Counted from the stretch's first letter, positions 9,880-20,616 are shown. The stretch is DNA of 30,168 bases from Catenaria anguillulae PL171 (GCA_002102555.1 MCFL01000285.1:1-30168), one strand, 5' to 3'. The notes: generated by a model not told the origin, from the sequence alone. Numbers and translations: made by a program.

Positions 9880-11388
9880 ATGGCTCCACCCGCCTCCCCG
9901 TCCGAGAAATCATCGGAACGCGGCTCTGTACGCTCTGCCCGCTCAGGGTCCAACTCGGATCCATCGTCGCCCGAGGACTACACGGCGGTCGACGACACAC
10001 AAAAGGAGGTTCTGGATGACGAGCCCAGGTCCATTCTCATGGGCATTGTCTCGCAATTGTCCAAGGGTACCGACTTGCATCGTGTGACTCTGCCGACGTT
10101 TGTTCTGGAGCCACGGTCCATGCTAGAGCGAATTACAGATTTCATGTGTCATCCTGATTTGATTATGCAGTACGACAACCTGCCCTCGCATTTCTTCCTC
10201 TCATTTAGAATGGATGAGGCACTGACTTGGACCATCGACTGTGACTGACAGAACACACAAGAAGGATGACCCCGTCCAGCGCTTTGTCGACGTTGTCCGC
10301 TACTTTGTCTCTGGCTGGCACATCCGCCCAAAGGGCGTGAAAAAGCCCTACAATCCCGTGCTCGGCGAATTTTTCCGGTGTTCCTACACGTACGAGGACG
10401 GAACGGCCGCCTTTTACGTTGCCGAGCAAACCTCGCATCATCCGCCCATCTCAAACTACTTTTTCTGCTCGCCCGAAAACCACTTGGTGATTGAGGGCGA
10501 AGTCAAGCCCAAGTCACGCTTCTTGGGCAACTCGGCGTGCACCATGATGACGGGCGATACCATCATTCAGTTTACCAATCGTCCTGGCGAGGAGTATGTG
10601 CTCAACTTGCCCAATGTCTATGCACGTGGCATCTTGTTTGGTACCATGATCTTGGAATTGGGCGACAGTGTGCAGATCAAGTGTGAGAAGACGGATCTGG
10701 TGTGTGATTTGGAGTTCAAGGTCAAGGTGCGCTTGGATTACTGTGCTCTCGCTGCAGTTGTACGGGCGCTCCGTCTAACTGTCCACGACTCGAACAGGGA
10801 TACTTTACGGGCACGTACAACGCCATCGGTGGCAAAATCCGCCGCATCTCCAAAACAAAAGAGGTGCTGTACGAGTTGAGTGGCAAGTGGTCCGACGCCT
10901 CTTTTATCAAGACACCCAAGTCGGACAACGACGTGCTGTTTGATGCCAACGAGGAACACATTTTCCCCAAGACCGTTCCCGCCGACGACCAGCAGGAGCC
11001 GTACGAGTCGCGGCGCGTGTGGTCCAAGGTGACTGTCGCTATTGGTGACAACGACATGGATACGGCGACGGAGGAGAAGAACAAGATTGAGTTGAGGCAG
11101 CGCGAAAAGAGGATCGAGCGCGAGGAGAAGGGCGAAGAGTGGAGCCCGAGGTTCTTCAAGTTGATTGGTGAGGGCGAGGACCCAGAGTGCTTTGAATTCA
11201 AGTTGATCCAGTGTGTTTCCACTTCTCTCCAGTCACAAGACCTTCTTGGCAATGGTGACTGACATCCTGTTTCTTGATGTGTTTGTAGCGAACTCGCGGC
11301 CGACCCAAAGGAGCGGAGAAAGCAACTTGAGGACTTTATCCTCAAGAGCCCGCCCCCGCATCCGTATGGCACCGAGGCTGCGTCTTGA
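9880..11388 (+). CDS. Oxysterol-binding protein-related protein (short Osh/ORP)
   Basis: ORP/Osh proteins move sterols or phosphatidylserine between membranes in exchange for phosphoinositides. Four exons (9880-10169, 10252-10726, 10798-11210, 11289-11388) join in phase to 425 residues, the size of the domain-only Osh4/Osh6 class with no PH or ankyrin domain. The signature EQTSHHPP lies at 10424-10447. KGVKKPYNPVLGEFF precedes it and GYFTGTYNAIGGKI follows, as in the family. The N-terminal LPTFVLEPRSMLERITDF resembles the Osh6/Osh7 lid region. Introns are 10170-10251 (GTACGA), 10727-10797 (GTGCGC) and 11211-11288 (GTGTGT). The start ATG is in good context (GACCATGG); the frame is open upstream, so an earlier start cannot be ruled out. 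Confidence 0.95.
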
Positions 11389-11854
11389 GTGCATCACTTG
11401 CTCGTTTCTGTCCCGCTCTCGGAACCTTGAGCCTTGCACGGATGTCCTCCCCGCCGCCCCTCGTTGCTGCATCTTCATACCCTCTCTTCTCCTTGTCTAT
11501 AGCTCCACGCCAATTTTTATTTTCGCCCGCCGTATTCTCCTGCCGACTCCGTTTCTTGCCGCTTCCCTCGATAGCGCTCGACTCAATCCGCCTGCATTTA
11601 TGCCGCAAGCGAGTTGTTGTGGTCCTCCAGCCGTCCTGATTCATTTCTTCATTGTGTGCTTCCTTATTGCTGGCCCTCCCGTATTGCTCGTTGCCAGCGA
11701 CGCATTCCTGTCTGCTTTCATCTTGGCTTATCTGTGGTCTTGGATCGACGCTTCTTTTCGTAATCAGATTTGAAACACCAGTCTTGGCATCAGAATGATA
11801 ATCAACAAAACGGAATGCCATGAAACATACACCAGGCGAAAGAAATGCTTGATA
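11389..11854. other. Intergenic between convergent genes
   Basis: A 466-bp gap between the 3' ends of the Osh gene (+) and the TACC gene (-), presumably both 3' untranslated regions. T/C-rich, no recognisable gene. Confidence 0.45.
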
Positions 11855-14800
11855 TCACAAGTCCTCATCCTCGCCGTCCTCCATGCCAGCAGGCGGCAAT
11901 GGCACCTGCGCGCTGAAATACTCGACCCACTTGCGCTCATTGTCCTTGACCTGTCCGCCAACCAACTCGAGCAACTCCTCGGCAATCGACTCCAACTCTT
12001 GCACCCTGGTAGCCGCCTGCCTGGCGCTCGCCTCGGCCGCCTGCTTGTCGCTCAGCGCCACCTGAAGCTGGCCGCGCAATCCGCCAATCTCCAACCGATA
12101 CGTCTGATGGCACTTTGCCACCTCCATATTGGCCACCTCGAGCCGCTGCCGGGCATAATCCCGCACCTCCCTCGCCTGCTCCTCGGATTTCTTCAAATCG
12201 GCCAACATGGATGTGATGGTGACCGCATCTTCCATGGTCTTGCGCTTCAACTCATCGCGCTCGCCCGTCACATCCTGCAAATTGACGCGCACACGCATGT
12301 ACTCTGTTTCGAGCTGGTCGTACTTGGCTTGCAATGCAGCCACTTGGTCGTTGCGGTCACGGCGTTCGCGTGCCGCCTCGGCTTCGGCCGCCGCGCGCAT
12401 GTGCCGCTCGTGCGTCAGCTGCGATTGCGCGTGCGCTAGGTCCGATTCCAGCTTTTGAAGCGACACATCGGCCTCTTGGATGATGGCCACGGAATCGTTT
12501 TGTTCCTTTTCCAGGCGTTGGCATTCTGCGGTCAAGGCTTCGAGCTCGGCGTCGCGCTTGTTCATTTCCGCCAACAGCTATTGAATCAGAACATGGCAAA
12601 GTAAGTGATTGAGCGCTTGTTGAGACGGGAAGGCCAAGGTTTGCGCACAATGGCATCGTAGTCTTGCGTCAATTCTTCGCGCGCACGCTCCAAATCGCGC
12701 TCCGAGTACCGCACCCGGGACATGGGCGACGCGGGCGTCTCTTGCGCCTGAACCGCAATAGACACCAGCTCGGGCGGCGTTGACAACGGGGCCGAGGCAG
12801 CTGTGGGCATGGGCGAGGTCTGCATGGCGGTTTCCGACCACTTTACGTGCTGTTGCTTTGGCGCAGGTGTCGAGACCGTCTCGGTAATTGGCTCACGGAC
12901 GTGGTCATGTTGATGGTCTGGCTGAGCTGCTTGAACTTGCATGGCCTCATCGAACTGCTCCTCAATCACACCCATTTGAGCACCCTCATGAAGGGCACGA
13001 CTCGGCGGCGAACCGGGACTCTCAGGCATGTCGCGCGTATGCGCCGCTAGCATTGCCTGGGCAACGCTCGAGCTTTGCAACCGGAATGGCGTACTTGCGA
13101 CACGTTGCTCACGCTCCATGCCTGCGGGCGTGGGCGACGACGCAAACGACGACTGCGCAAAGACCGAGCTTGCCGACCGAAGCGGCGTGCCTGCGTCCGT
13201 ATCGGGAGTATCAGCTCCAAGTTGCGGATATAAATCACGCGAAGGGGGTGCAGGTGCCACGACGGAAGAAGTCGGTGTGCCTTGAGTACCTTGTGGTTCG
13301 GCGCTTGCAGCCAGAGCGCTCGAGACGGAATCCTCCTGTTCTTGTGGCTGAAGCAGGAAATCATGCGAGGCCATTCTGGACTCGAGTTGCTCGGAGGTGC
13401 GCTCTTGTGGTTCCGCGGCGAGTGCTTGCGGTTCCGAGTCCAGAGGTTTCGATGTGATCGGTGCTTGCACGTCCAATGAGCGAGGGGGATTTGAGCGCAG
13501 CGCGTTGAATGACGACATGATGGCCGCCAGAGGGCGGGGCCCTGCCGCAGATTTCACGGGCGCGGGTGCGGTCGTCAATTTGTTCGTAATCGTGACAGGT
13601 GAAGCAATTCGCGAGGGCGAGGTCCGAGTGGGCGTGGACGTCTCGGCCTCCTGCGTCTCGGTATTGTCCGTCTTTGATTCTGCCGTCTTACCTTGTTCTT
13701 GTTGGTCCTCGTGATCGCCAGCACGCAGTGCCCAAGCGCCGTCGACAATGTCTTGGACAGGCTCAGGTCCTTGCATGGGATCAAGCTCGTGGGCTTGTTG
13801 CGGGTTTTGATCAAAGGCCATGTACTCGTCTGCGTCGCGCTTCACCTACTCATCCGCAAGATGCACCCGAGCAGTAGTAGCCAGAAGCAAAGCTTTGTCA
13901 GTTTGCACCGATACAGATCTCCATCAAAGCATTCAATACGCACCATATGACCGCGAGCTTCCCCGACGTCATCCGACACGTCCTCAATTCTGGCGGTCTC
14001 GCTCTCTCCCGACTTTGGTTCCGATCCCTCACTCAACCGATCCAACTCATGACCCTGCCGTCCTTGCTCATCCACTTGCATTTGCTCATTCATGTCTTCT
14101 CTCAAAACCCTCTCGACCGCCTCCAAAGGCCCAGGCGACATTGCGCGCCTCGGCGTCGCGGCCGCGGCCGCCTGCTGCACGCGGCGATGTGCAGGCGTAG
14201 CGGGCGTCTTGCCTGGTGTCCTGGGAGCCGCCGATGGCGATCCGGGGCCCTTGAATGCACCCGCGGCCGCAGCACGCGTGAGCGCGACGATCGAGTGTTT
14301 CTTGACAGCCGAAGGCTGTTCGGTGGGCTGGATCGACAGGCGCGACGTGGATTTGCGAGCGGAGAGAAGCAAGTGTGTCGATGTGGACGGCGTGCGTTTG
14401 AATTTGGTCGTGGAGGTAGAGGTTGGAACCCGTGGGGCGGTAAACGTGGGCGTTTGGGGCTTTGCAGGGGTTGGCTGAGCTGAGGGGGTCGGCGTTGTGA
14501 GATCGGGTTGGGGAATATCACCGGTAGCGGCAAGGCGAGCAGTCACAGTGGACGGGGTCGCTTGGAGTGCGGCGGCCATGACATGATGCCTTGGGGTTTG
14601 AGCAGGCGGTTGAGCCGCCTGTGCCTGGTCAATCTTGTGCTCATCGGCCTTGTTGGTGATGCTCTGCTCGCCCATCTGGGAATCGGGAAACTCAGGAACC
14701 GAAAAGACAGGTTTACGGCTGGTCATGGTTGGAATTGGCGGCGATAAGGGCACGGCGGGACCAGCCTTGGATTCTTGCTCCTCCTTTTGCCCATCAGGGA

Positions 14801-16637
14801 ACTCGGGAATCGAAAACGCGGGCTTGCGGTTGGCAATGGCAGTGGGGATGGACGGCGAGGCGGGCACCGTGCGACCGGTCTTGGCTCCTTGGGTTTCTTT
14901 GTGCCCAGGAGGAAACTCGGGGATGGAAAACGTGGGCTTTCTGTTGGCCAGGGCGGTTGGAATGGGCGGCGAATTGGGCGTAAACGAGGCATGAATGAAG
15001 GCATCACGGGCAGGCTCACGCTCTTCTTGTTGCCCTTCAGGAAACTCGGGAACCGCAAAGGTCGATTTGGGGTTGGGCATGGCGGTGGGATTTGGGGGCG
15101 AGACGGGCACTGTGCGACTGGCCGTGGGCTGTTGCTCGCTCACTTGCGAATCGGGAATCGTTGGACCAGGCGTGGTCGCTTTACCCTTGGCTGCAGCGGC
15201 CGGAATGGACGGCGAGACGGGCGCGACGCGGCTTACCTTGACTTCTAGCTTCTCCGTGTGCCCAGGAGGAAACTCTGGGATGGAAAACGTGGGCTTTCTG
15301 TTGGCCAGGGCGGTCGGGATGGGCGGTGAGTTGGAGACAAACGTCTTGTGGATGAACGCATCACTGGCCGGTTCTTGATCAACCTGGTGACTATCATGAT
15401 ACTCGGGAACCGCAAAGGTCGATTTGCGGTCGGCCATGGCGGTTGGAATCGGTGGCGAAGCAGGAACCGTGTGACCGGCCGCGGGCTTGTGTTCGCGATC
15501 GCTCACCTGTGAGTCCCCGGGAACGGAAACAGTTGGTATGGGATTTGCCGTCGCTTTGGGAATCGGCGCCGAGGCAGGCGCCGCCGTGTGACTGGCCTTG
15601 GCCGTTTCCTTTTCCTTGTGCCCAACACGGAACTCGGGCACGGAAAACATCGGCTTCCGATTCGGCAAGGCGGCTGGAATGGGTGGCGAGACTGGCGCAA
15701 TGGCCATTGCTGCTTCCTCTTGCTTGTGACCGACGGGAAACTCGGAAACGGAAAATGTCGGTTTTCTGTTGACCGTGGCAGTTGGAATTGGTGGCGAGTT
15801 GGAGATGTATGACTTATGAATGAAAGCATCTTGAGCCGAGTCTTGCTCTTGCTTTTGCCCGTCTGGGTACTCGGGAACCGAAAAGGTGGCTTTGCGACTG
15901 GCCATCGCAGTTGGAATCGGTGGCGAGGCAGGGACCGTGGGGCCAGCCTGGACTTCTTGTTGACATTCGCCCACCTCCAAATCGGACGTCTCAGGACCGG
16001 AAATCGTTGTTTCGGGATTGGCCGTCACTTTTGGAATTGGCGCCGAGGCCGACACCGCCGCGCGACTGGCATAGGCCTCTTGCTCACCCATTTGGCCCGG
16101 GGGTAACTCCGGAACGGAGAATGTCGGCTTGCGGTTGGCCATGGCAGTGGGAATGGGCGGCGAGGCCGGCGCGATGCGGTTGGCCTTGGTTTCTTGCTTC
16201 TCCGTGTGCCCAACAGGACACTCGGGAACGGAAAACGCTGGCTTTCTGTTGGCCATAGCCGTTGGGATGGGCGGCGAGCTGGACACAAACGGCTTGTGGA
16301 TGAATGCCTCATGAGCCGGGGAAGCCTGATCACGGCCTGGTAGAGCCGCCGGCGTCGCTGGCTGAGCCAAAGCAGCAGACGACGAGTTTGCGCCAAATCC
16401 AAGAACGGAGGCCGCAGACAGCGACAGCGAAGTGTTGGGCAAGGGCCTGTCGGGCGCATGCGGGCGGTGGGGCGTGTGGTCGGCGACAGAAGGGCGCTTG
16501 AGGCTAGCATTCAGGCCCCCGAGGGACTTGACGGCCTTGGACGGGGTGGTCGCCGTTGGACCCGAGGCCGGGGCGGCGGCCGAGGCAGGTGGCGCCTGAT
16601 CGAGACCAATGTTTTCTTGCTGTTGAGAAGAGTCCAT
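11855..16637 (-). CDS. TACC-domain centrosomal/spindle protein with large repeat region
   Basis: Three exons (16637-13944, 13845-12649, 12577-11855) join in phase 0 to 1537 residues; introns are 13846-13943 (GTGCGT) and 12578-12648 (GTGCGC). The last ~240 residues are a continuous coiled coil whose end (RDYARQRLEVANMEVAKCH, then RVQELESIAEELLELVGG) follows the layout of the C-terminal TACC domain. In animals and in fission yeast (Alp7/Mia1) that domain binds the XMAP215/TOG protein and targets it to centrosomes and microtubules. Residues 111-660 form a 14-unit repeat array, listed separately. Residues about 690-900 are basic and S/T-P rich, and exon 2 is acidic, S/P-rich linker with a TAMQTSP motif. 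The family call rests on coiled-coil pattern; another centrosomal coiled-coil protein is possible. Confidence 0.75.
14658..16307 (-). repeat. Nested 14-unit protein-coding tandem repeat in the TACC gene
   Basis: Fourteen units of 36-43 residues begin at protein residues 121, 159, 198, 238, 281, 317, 356, 394, 437, 475, 513, 556, 594 and 632. The consensus is SPPIPTAMANRKPTFSVPE followed by a variable acidic/glutamine spacer ending AxPVxA. A higher order is visible: AFIHK-type boundaries precede units 1, 5, 9 and 12 (residues 111, 271, 427, 546), so units group as 4+4+3+3. The third unit of the first two groups shares SAPIPK.TANP. Each unit carries one or more SP sites. Confidence 0.95.
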
Positions 16638-16998
16638 GGCGGCGTTCGTTCTGGTCCTGGCTCAGCGTCATCCTGCGCCAAACTTGGTCGATTGAGACGA
16701 ACCTTGAAGGCAACCTCGGACAGCTGTTGATCAGTTCTGTGAGACGGGCAGCGATCGCTTGATCAGTCTCCGATCTGCGATTGACAAGGACGCGATCCGA
16801 TCATCATGGCAATTTTCTGTTTTCTGTGTTCGCGCCTTGGCCGTTCCACGAACCAACTGACCAACCACCCTCCATCTGCCACAACGTAAATCTTGCAACG
16901 ATTGTCACCAAATGAATTGTTGACGCAGAGTTTTCTCAAAGTCAGAGTCTACACCCTCCAAAAAGCAATTATGTACCTGACGCCAGCAACTTGGCCAA
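16638..16998. other. Divergent promoter region of the TACC gene and the membrane-protein gene
   Basis: 361 bp between divergent start codons. It is rich in GATC/CGATC words, including the perfect palindrome AGCGATCGCT at 16750-16759 followed by TTGATCAG. No gene seen. Confidence 0.5.
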
Positions 16999-17820
16999 AT
17001 GAAACCACCATTCTTCACCACAGCCATGTCTCGTATGCTCATGAACTCGTCCACCGCCGCCTCGTCTGCCCTGTGGCCTACCGCCACGGGCAACGGCGCA
17101 CGTCCGCCACCGCCATCAAAGCAAGCAGGCATTCCGCTCATCCACCTTCTCCTCGCCTCCGAAAACCCGACCCGTGTACTCACCCGCGTCCTCGCGTCGC
17201 CCCGTTTCCAACTCCAACTCATCCCGCTGGCCCTGTTCTTTGCACTGGGCGTTGCCATTCACGTGCACTGCCACCGCCTGCGCACATCGCTTGTCGACCT
17301 GGAAAAGCGGCGCAAGCAGCTCGCGTGGCTAGCGCGCCTCTTGTACACGCACTTTACGCTGGCCCTGCTCGTGTACACGACGCTGCAGCCCGGATGGCTG
17401 GGCTTGTCGCTGCTGGTGCGCGCGTTTCTCATGGGTGTGCACTTGGTGCTCAAGACGCTCGTGGATGTAGTGAGTGGCGAGGTGGATGAGCGCGTGTTGC
17501 GGGACGTGGCCAATGGCCACGAGGATTTGGACACTGTGCGCCACCCAGCGGTACCCATGGGATCCTCGGGCAACAGGCGTGTGTTGCGCGTGTCACCGTC
17601 GATTCTGTTGCTGGTACGCGAGCATGACGACGAGTCGCTGATTATCCGGTTCCGTAGGTCGCTTTCGTCTGGGACAGTGCTTGTCAATGAGCCGCCTGCA
17701 GAGATTTTGTTGGTTCAGAGGACGGGCAGGGTTGTGAGCATGGATGATTTGCTCGCGCATCATCCTGGCGGGTCGGAACCATCAACAAGGACCAGCTCGC
17801 AACTGGACCTGGTTGATTGA
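16999..17820 (+). CDS. Unrecognised membrane protein, about three hydrophobic segments
   Basis: An intronless open frame of 273 codons with codon use like its neighbours. Hydrophobic segments lie at about residues 73-90 (LIPLALFFALGVAIHVH), 111-129 and 132-157, the last two separated by a PGW turn. A short basic helix (RLRTSLVDLEKRRKQ) lies between the first and second. The C-terminal ~110 residues are soluble, with the run LRVSPSILLLVREHDDES and a serine/threonine-rich tail. The N-terminus is serine/alanine/proline-rich. The start could be 16999 or the better-placed ATG at 17026 (GCCATGTC). I do not recognise the family. It is divergent from the TACC gene. Confidence 0.75.
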   Translation: MKPPFFTTAMSRMLMNSSTAASSALWPTATGNGARPPPPSKQAGIPLIHLLLASENPTRVLTRVLASPRFQLQLIPLALFFALGVAIHVHCHRLRTSLVDLEKRRKQLAWLARLLYTHFTLALLVYTTLQPGWLGLSLLVRAFLMGVHLVLKTLVDVVSGEVDERVLRDVANGHEDLDTVRHPAVPMGSSGNRRVLRVSPSILLLVREHDDESLIIRFRRSLSSGTVLVNEPPAEILLVQRTGRVVSMDDLLAHHPGGSEPSTRTSSQLDLVD

Positions 17821-18025
17821 TGTGGTTGCTGTAATGTTCTTTTGATTCCTTTCGTCTCTTCATTCCCCACTTGTGTGTGTTGTGGGCCACATGATACCCT
17901 TTTCTGCCCACGCATTTGTGTGTGTTTGTGTACAGTATTCAATGAAAAAAAACACAGAATGAGACTGCATGATATTGAACGAGATAAAACAACACAAGAA
18001 CAAACGCGAAACGAAACGAGTCCAC

Positions 18026-20050
18026 TTACGGCGGCCGTTTCTTGTACACGCCCCACCGCTTAGCCAACGCACGGTCTCCCTCCACCTTTCTCCTCGCCCC
18101 GACCAACTTGTCTACCAACGCGCGCGGTACCTGCACAACGACCGTCTTGACGCCCATGGCGCTTGCATCCATTTGCAACACGCCTGCAACAATGGCCCTA
18201 GCAACCTCATCACCGACATGCCCAGACTTTGTCAACTCGCCCACAAGCACATCAAACAAGCTGAGGGAACTGCAAGTACGCATCCAGGTCGTCGCCAGGG
18301 CTAGCGTCCAGTGCATGAGCTTGAGCATGGCTGCGAGCGCCAAAGTCCAGTGCGAGTCCCAGGCTGGCAACAAGTGCGCCACCTGCTGCTGTTGCGCCTT
18401 GCTCACCACCAAGGTCGTCGTCCATGTCGTGGTCCTTGTTGGCAAAGTCGCCCGTGTCGCCATGGTCGTCTTGTGGCTGCGTGCCGGTGGCGCCTCGAAC
18501 ACGCGCGCACCCCGTGGCCTCCGCTGCTGGGAATTGCCTCCAGTCGACGAGACTGTGGGCAACTTACCGGCCGCTGCTGGACCGGGAAAACCGGGGGTGG
18601 GTGTGGACGATGCCGATGGCAACGAGCCAGAAGATGACGACGGAGACGTGGACAACGAAGCCGACGTGGACGTTGAGGAAGACGACCAAGATGGTGATGA
18701 TGATGATGATGTAGAGGGCGACGCAGATGCGGGCGACGACAAGGCAGGTTGCGCTTGGAGCTGGCCACTGGACATGGGCGCGGGCGTGGGGGCCGTAAAC
18801 AAGGCGGCAAAGTCAAACATGGAAGGCACTTGCATACTTGCACTTGCGGCGGTGCCGTCGGCAATGAGGGCCGTGAGGTCGGCAAGCGACATGGTAATGA
18901 GATCCGAGCTTGTGTTTGGCGACGTGGGCACCGGGGACGCAAGTGGTTGCTCAACAGGTTGCTGGACCTCTGGCACGGGCTTGGGGACATGTTGGGACGC
19001 AGCCGCACCCATCAACTCGTCAGGCACCTGCACCCCATTGACCTTGGCCATCTGTGCCATGACCCAATCCAACTTTTTCGCCAACCCGGCATTGTCCTCC
19101 TCCAAGACCTTGACGCGCTTGCGCAACCGCTCATTGTCGTCGGCCAGCTGGGCATTCGCCTCTTGCAAATCAGCCGCGGCTGCCTCGAGCGTTTCCACAT
19201 AGGCGCGCTTCTTGTTGCGCGACTCTTGTGCGGCAATCCGGTTGCGCGCAACGCGGTCTTGCTGGCGAGCCATGCGCTCCTCGTCCGAAATGCCCTTGCG
19301 TTTCTTGCCCGGCCCGCCCTTGCACCGCTTTTCCAGGGCAGAGGGGAGCTCGGGCATGGCAATCACGGGTTTGCGTTTGGTTGACGGGTTCGAAGACGAA
19401 CACGCGGGGTCCAGGGATTGGGCCCGATCTGCTTGGGAGGACGAGGAGGCTGCGGTCCGGGTTGGCGACGAAGGATGGTTGAGGTCCGATGTCGAAGAGG
19501 TGGTGGCAGCGGGTGCAGTCGGGCCAAGGACATTGCCCGTGACGCACGATTCAGGTGCCGGCGAGTGTCCTTGGAGGTGATTAGGGGAAATGAGCAGGGG
19601 TTGCTGAGGGGCATGTTGGACGGCAGCTTGGTACGATGCCAGGTCCATGGGCGACAAAGGGATGGGCACCACTTGCGGTGCGTGTGCGTGTGAATGGGTC
19701 CCGGGCCAGCCGTGACCAGAAGCGGCGGCCGCAGCGGCAGCGGCAATGGCCATGGCACCCGAGTCGATCAACGCCGGAGAAGCGGCGGGGGCGGCGGTCG
19801 CGTACATCAAGGGTTGGTGTGGGTGCTGGGCCATTGGAAAAGGGACGGGCACGGGCACGGGCAGCGAGAAAGTGAATTGAGCGTGCTGAGGAGAAGAGAG
19901 GAATGCAGACAGATCAGAGTGGGAGGCCGACAGGGGAGGTGACGGATAGGTAGCTAAGGGTATTGGACCGGGACTCGAGCTCGCACGACGGCCACCAGAG
20001 TCGACCGAGGATGCCGGCGACGGCGCGGGTGGAGGTGGTGGACTCTCCAT
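18026..20050 (-). CDS. bZIP transcription factor
   Basis: Start ATG at 20050 in good context (ACCATGG). A ~230-residue P/S/A-rich N-terminus leads to a bZIP domain encoded around 19080-19290. The basic region is RVARNRIAAQESRNKKRAY, with the N-x7-R signature, followed by a leucine-zipper-like heptad run (VETLEAAAADLQEANAQL, then ADDNERLRKRVKVLEE). The basic region is closest to the CREB/ATF6/XBP1/Hac1 group, but assignment within it is not possible by eye. A 44-nt intron (18524-18567, GTAAGT...CAGCAG) moves translation into an acidic region (HGDTGDFANKDHDMDDDLGG) that ends at a stop at 18252-18254. This gives 584 residues. The original frame then resumes with a protein-like C-terminus (LFDVLVGELTKSGHVGDEVA) to 18026; a one-base shift or a 19-nt intron (18261-18279) would include it, giving about 653. 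Confidence 0.88.
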   Translation of the reverse strand: MESPPPPPAPSPASSVDSGGRRASSSPGPIPLATYPSPPLSASHSDLSAFLSSPQHAQFTFSLPVPVPVPFPMAQHPHQPLMYATAAPAASPALIDSGAMAIAAAAAAAASGHGWPGTHSHAHAPQVVPIPLSPMDLASYQAAVQHAPQQPLLISPNHLQGHSPAPESCVTGNVLGPTAPAATTSSTSDLNHPSSPTRTAASSSSQADRAQSLDPACSSSNPSTKRKPVIAMPELPSALEKRCKGGPGKKRKGISDEERMARQQDRVARNRIAAQESRNKKRAYVETLEAAAADLQEANAQLADDNERLRKRVKVLEEDNAGLAKKLDWVMAQMAKVNGVQVPDELMGAAASQHVPKPVPEVQQPVEQPLASPVPTSPNTSSDLITMSLADLTALIADGTAASASMQVPSMFDFAALFTAPTPAPMSSGQLQAQPALSSPASASPSTSSSSSPSWSSSSTSTSASLSTSPSSSSGSLPSASSTPTPGFPGPAAAGKLPTVSSTGGNSQQRRPRGARVFEAPPARSHKTTMATRATLPTRTTTWTTTLVVSKAQQQQVAHLLPAWDSHWTLALAAMLKLMHWTLALATTWMRTCSSLSLFDVLVGELTKSGHVGDEVARAIVAGVLQMDASAMGVKTVVVQVPRALVDKLVGARRKVEGDRALAKRWGVYKKRPP

Positions 20051-20616
20051 GGTGATGTTTCAGCTATGTGCAGCGTAACAGGAAGCGTTGAGTGGGTATG
20101 TATGTACAACAGGGAAAAGGTCACGGTGTGGATGCTCTGACGGAATGGTGGACGGAGGGATGGGGGTCTTGGCTGCGTCTTGTAGGGTATGATGGGATCC
20201 GTACCAGTCGCACATTCGCTGCGCTGCAATGCCGTGAGGAGGACGAGGACTTGTATGTAGAGAGGTAAATGCAACTTGTCAGCGGGTAAAGACGTCGTAA
20301 CCCAAGCAATTGCCACGACTTTGTCTTGGCGCCCAAGTGCGGGCACATCGTGCTTTTGGGCTCATGAGTTGGGCGAAATGCTGCGTGTCATTTAATTTGC
20401 GCCCGATGTTTGCAGGTGTGAACGCCACACGCGTCACGGGTTCGACGATGCCCCGCCGATCCAACCCAAGTCGTGTCTCTCTGAGGTCGAGTTGCAGCCT
20501 GCCCACAATTTGCAAAAGGATTGATGAAAGAGGTATCAAGGAGTGTGTGTGTTTTCAGCTTGCTTGCTATCGTCTCACAGAATCATCCTTGCATCCCCAC
20601 CCGGCCCAAGGGTCAT
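20051..20616. other. Intergenic: bZIP promoter and TMEM115 3' region
   Basis: 566 bp upstream of the bZIP start and downstream of TMEM115, both minus strand. No recognised coding or RNA feature; small open frames lack protein-like composition. Confidence 0.45.

Noticed and set aside
14508-16106. Series of plus-strand open frames with internal repeats opposite the TACC gene
   Set aside because: They are antisense images of the 14-unit repeat. The minus strand gives one continuous 898-codon exon joined in phase to a coiled-coil domain.
14658-16307. Periodic repeats that could suggest a CRISPR array
   Set aside because: Unit length is ~114-129 nt, repeats are imperfect and in frame within a long eukaryotic coding exon, and spacers are not unique short sequences.
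18261-18279. Firm call of the bZIP gene as a Hac1/XBP1 orthologue spliced by Ire1
   Set aside because: The basic region is equally close to CREB/ATF6, no Ire1-type twin stem-loops were found, and other genes in the window show simple one-base breaks. It was kept only as a finding.
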